In this document: piece after piece, positions 4,983 to 7,371 of the stretch
Layout of the letters: each line of letters opens with the position of its first letter
Numbering within the stretch: the first letter of the stretch is position 1
From: Candidatus Sericytochromatia bacterium
GTDB taxonomy: Bacteria > Cyanobacteriota > Sericytochromatia > UBA7694 > JACMQJ01
NCBI GenBank assembly: GCA_014377055.1
Contig: JACMQJ010000527.1
Location: forward strand, 1 to 7,371
Reading direction: 5' to 3'
DNA: 7,371 bases
Position numbers and translations under genes: made by a program
The notes under the pieces: generated by a model
Seen by the model: only the letters and a program-made list of their open reading frames with translations
The model's database searches: none
Told to the model about the DNA's origin: nothing

Positions 4983-6908
4983 CTAAATCAAAAATTTTAT
5001 AGCATCTGTTAATTCTTTTAATCTCGTAACAGGTGGTAAAGCCCTTATAACAATCTTTCCATAATATTTTGTATTAATTCTACTGTCCAAAATAACCAAA
5101 ATACCTTTATCAGCTTTAGTCCTAATTAATCTACCCACACCTTGTCTTAACTTAATAATTGCTTCAGGCAACATAAATTCGCTAAACCAATTAATATCAT
5201 TTGCTTTCATATAATTAACTTTTGCTTGAATTATGGGATCGTCAGGTACAGAAAAAGGAAGTTTATCAATAATTACACAACTTAAGGAGTCACCAGGTAT
5301 ATCTATACCCTCCCAAAAGGTTGATGTAGCAAATAGAACAGAATTAGGCGTTTTTTTAAACCATTCAATTAAATTTTTTCTGGTTAGTTCGCCTTGTTTT
5401 CTAAAAGGAAATTTTAAATCATCTTTTAATAAACTATGTGCTAATTCCATATTTTTCCATGATGAAAAAAGTAAAAAGGCTCTACCTTGAGTAATATTAA
5501 GAGCTTCTAAAATTGTATCTTTACATTTTGCCAAAAAATCATCAGCATTCGGATCAGGTATATTCTCTGGAATAAATAAGGCAGATTGTTTTTTATAATC
5601 AAATGGTGATGAAAGAATTAACTCAAGACCTTTTTCTATTCCAAGTTGATTTCTAAAGTATTTGAAATCATTATTGATAGCAATAGTTGCAGATGTAAAA
5701 ATGCTACTTTTTTTACTCCAAACTTCTGAATTAAGGGTTTTATCAATAAATAAAGGTGCAGATTTTATTTCAAAATAGCCTCTATCACTATCAGATTCAA
5801 ACCAAGTAACTCGATCAACATAAGAGCTATCTTCAATTAAAAACTTCCATTTACCCCTTAATTTATCCAATTGCTTAATCAAATTTTGTTTATGTGAATT
5901 TGCCTTAATTTGCAATTCTTCATGAGGAAATAGTTGCAAATTAATAGAAGTAAACTCTAACCATTTATTTAGATCTTTAAATACCTCTAGCATTTGTTTA
6001 CAGAGAATTTTTAAGCCTTGATTATTTTCTAAGGTTAATTTTTGCATTGGCTTCTTAAAACTAAAAATCCATTCAAACAATTTTGCTTCTGTGTTAATAA
6101 TATCTCTACTAATATTTTCAGGTAAAATATTTACTCTTTTTTGTATTTTTTGAATTAATTTAGTTGTGGAGTATCTACCAATAGCAATGGTAAAAGCATT
6201 AACTGATTGCATATATAGATGATGTGCCTCATCAAAAACAACCGTTTCATGTTCAGGCAAAACGTTTCCTTGAGACACTATATCAGCAAGATACAATGAA
6301 TGATTGGTGATTATTAAATCAGCTTTGGCAATTTTTTTTCTAGCATTAAAAAATGGAGCTTTATTTTCTTTAAAAAATTCGCATTTATTCATAATACAGT
6401 CTTCTGAGCTAGATTCTATTTCTCTTTTTAAATCATTGGATATTTGAAAAGGTAAATTAGCAAAATCACCGTCCCAAGTATCAATCATATCAATAATTAA
6501 CTCTAATTCCATCTTGATATTACTTCCAGGAAAAAGAGTCCTTTCTAGTTCAAATAATTTTTGTTTGCAAACATAATTATTTCTACCTTTAGCTATTACA
6601 GCTGTAAATTCAGGTAATTGATCACTTTTCTTTAAAAAGGGAATATCTTTATCTAATAATTGTTCTTGTAAAGCTATAGTACCAGTCGAGATAACAGTTG
6701 TTTTTTTGCTATTAATTAAAGGGAAGAGATAAGCAAAAGACTTACCACTACCTGTTCCAGCTTCGATTAAAGCATGTGTATTTTCTTCAATAGCTTTTTC
6801 AATAGTTTCTACCATTTGAATTTGGCTTTCACGAAATTCATAATTTGGTAATTTTCTTATTACTTTGACAAAGTCAGTAATATAAGGAATATCTGTTTTT
6901 TTAGTCAT
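4983..6908 (-). CDS. dinG: DinG/XPD-family ATP-dependent DNA helicase
   Basis: This 641-residue superfamily 2 helicase should unwind DNA, including forked or R-loop structures, in repair. Motifs in order: RESQIQM (Q-like, 26-32), Walker A EAGTGSGKS (49-57), motif Ia STGTIALQEQL (74-84), the Fe-S domain (about 114-190), NHSLYLAD (202-209), DEAH (226-229), TSATI (about 403), FWEGIDIPGDS (about 528-538) and QGVGRLIRT (about 589-597). There is no N-terminal exonuclease domain of the kind fused to DinG in Bacillus, so it resembles the short DinG/YoaA type. Fe-S ligands Cys114, Cys171 and Cys176 are present. At the fourth position, in the usual CPFF-x-AR context, the sequence reads A184-PFFNAR, so one ligand is missing. 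The start lies three bases after the methyltransferase stop, with no strong ribosome site, which suggests translation coupled to that gene. Confidence 0.93.
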   Translation of the reverse strand: MTKKTDIPYITDFVKVIRKLPNYEFRESQIQMVETIEKAIEENTHALIEAGTGSGKSFAYLFPLINSKKTTVISTGTIALQEQLLDKDIPFLKKSDQLPEFTAVIAKGRNNYVCKQKLFELERTLFPGSNIKMELELIIDMIDTWDGDFANLPFQISNDLKREIESSSEDCIMNKCEFFKENKAPFFNARKKIAKADLIITNHSLYLADIVSQGNVLPEHETVVFDEAHHLYMQSVNAFTIAIGRYSTTKLIQKIQKRVNILPENISRDIINTEAKLFEWIFSFKKPMQKLTLENNQGLKILCKQMLEVFKDLNKWLEFTSINLQLFPHEELQIKANSHKQNLIKQLDKLRGKWKFLIEDSSYVDRVTWFESDSDRGYFEIKSAPLFIDKTLNSEVWSKKSSIFTSATIAINNDFKYFRNQLGIEKGLELILSSPFDYKKQSALFIPENIPDPNADDFLAKCKDTILEALNITQGRAFLLFSSWKNMELAHSLLKDDLKFPFRKQGELTRKNLIEWFKKTPNSVLFATSTFWEGIDIPGDSLSCVIIDKLPFSVPDDPIIQAKVNYMKANDINWFSEFMLPEAIIKLRQGVGRLIRTKADKGILVILDSRINTKYYGKIVIRALPPVTRLKELTDAIKFLI

Positions 6909-6911
6909 TTT

Positions 6912-7371
6912 TTAAGGATAAGTGCCTTCGATAAAAGGAAATGCTTCAACCCTTTTTGATCTAACAATAAAACTTAGAGCATTAAGATAAGGGTTACGAG
7001 TAATTTGTATCAATGAATTAGTCAATTCTGGAGCTTCAGAAAAACCATAAATATCCTCACCAGTCATCTCAAAGCCTGATAAAACTAATAAATCTTTGAG
7101 TGAATCATAAGAGAAGTGCCTAATATTTCCTTCTTTCAAAGCACCATCTTCTGTAGGAATCCATCCTTGTTTAAAAAGATTAATGATTGTTGAAACATGA
7201 CCTATATTGTAAGTCATAGAAATGAATAAGCCATCTTTTACTAAATATTTTCTTAACTCAAGTAAAAGTCTTTCTGGATCAAGAGCTTTTTCTAAACCAT
7301 GATAAGAAATTAAAACATCAAAAGTTTGTTTTTCTACAGGTAAAATAAATTCAGGATTATCAGGGGTGACA
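6912..7371 (-). CDS. Class I SAM-dependent methyltransferase (3' part, runs off the right edge)
   Basis: The frame stays open on the minus strand from the window edge (codons begin at base 7370), giving 152 residues to the TAA at 6912-6914. The internal ATG at 7217 is not a start: upstream in the same frame the residues TFDVLISYHGLEKALDP and LLLELRKYLVKDGLFISM match the family's motif IV to VI region (FD-x-I...LEH...DP...L...L-x-GG-x-L). After this come GHVSTIINLF, the polar EGNIRHFSYDSLKDLLVLSGF and a variable tail, as in SAM methyltransferases that sit in surface-sugar loci. The SAM-binding glycine loop must lie outside the window. The acceptor cannot be told. Where relatives carry LEH, this protein has LEK. 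The dinG start lies three bases downstream, so the two are probably one transcript. Confidence 0.82.
   Translation of the reverse strand, partial: VTPDNPEFILPVEKQTFDVLISYHGLEKALDPERLLLELRKYLVKDGLFISMTYNIGHVSTIINLFKQGWIPTEDGALKEGNIRHFSYDSLKDLLVLSGFEMTGEDIYGFSEAPELTNSLIQITRNPYLNALSFIVRSKRVEAFPFIEGTYP

Noticed and set aside
5233..5490. Plus-strand open frame inside the helicase gene
   Set aside because: It runs antisense to conserved helicase motifs and has no start signal.

Overview
The window is AT-rich (about 30% G+C by eye), uses the standard bacterial code with ATG and GTG starts, and has clear Shine-Dalgarno sites such as GGAGGAG and GGAGG. It looks like ordinary chromosome from a low-GC bacterium. 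The phylum cannot be fixed from this sequence. A non-photosynthetic cyanobacterial relative (Melainabacteria-like) or another low-GC lineage would fit the gene mix and the TGTAGGGGC-type palindrome, but this is a weak guess.

Layout. Three genes lie on the plus strand: the 3' end of a GT2 (DPM1/Alg5-like) glycosyltransferase (1-418), a glycine-zipper protein of unknown function in its own transcription unit (579-1466) followed by a strong terminator (1479-1516), and a type II thymidine kinase (1614-2222). The remaining genes lie on the minus strand. In their own transcription order, right to left, these are: the 3' part of a SAM-dependent methyltransferase (6912-7371, running off the right edge), a DinG/XPD-family helicase three bases behind it (4983-6908), two tandem TerD paralogues (4296-4865 and 3574-4158), an unrecognised 84-residue gene whose ATG directly abuts the second terD stop (3319-3573), an acyl carrier protein (2913-3191), and a VTT/DedA-type membrane protein (2214-2879). 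The last gene converges on thymidine kinase with a 9-base overlap of coding ends.

Transcription. A good sigma-70-type promoter (TAGACA, 17 bp, TAGAAT) drives the terD-terD-orf84 operon. An extended -10 element lies upstream of the acyl carrier gene, and a perfect TATAAT lies upstream of tk. The 137-base gap between the two terD genes is packed with inverted repeats and a perfect palindrome and looks like inserted repeat DNA.

How the genes relate. Most are unconnected housekeeping functions: nucleotide salvage, lipid synthesis, DNA repair and envelope glycosylation or methylation. The one cassette with a possible common purpose is terD1-terD2-orf84, a minimal TerD stress module without visible terA, terB, terC or terZ. 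The points most worth a second look are the unknown 84-residue partner of the TerD pair, the repeat-filled gap between the terD genes, the helicase with an alanine where the fourth Fe-S cysteine is expected, and the glycine-zipper protein. No CRISPR array, tRNA, rRNA or complete insertion sequence was seen.
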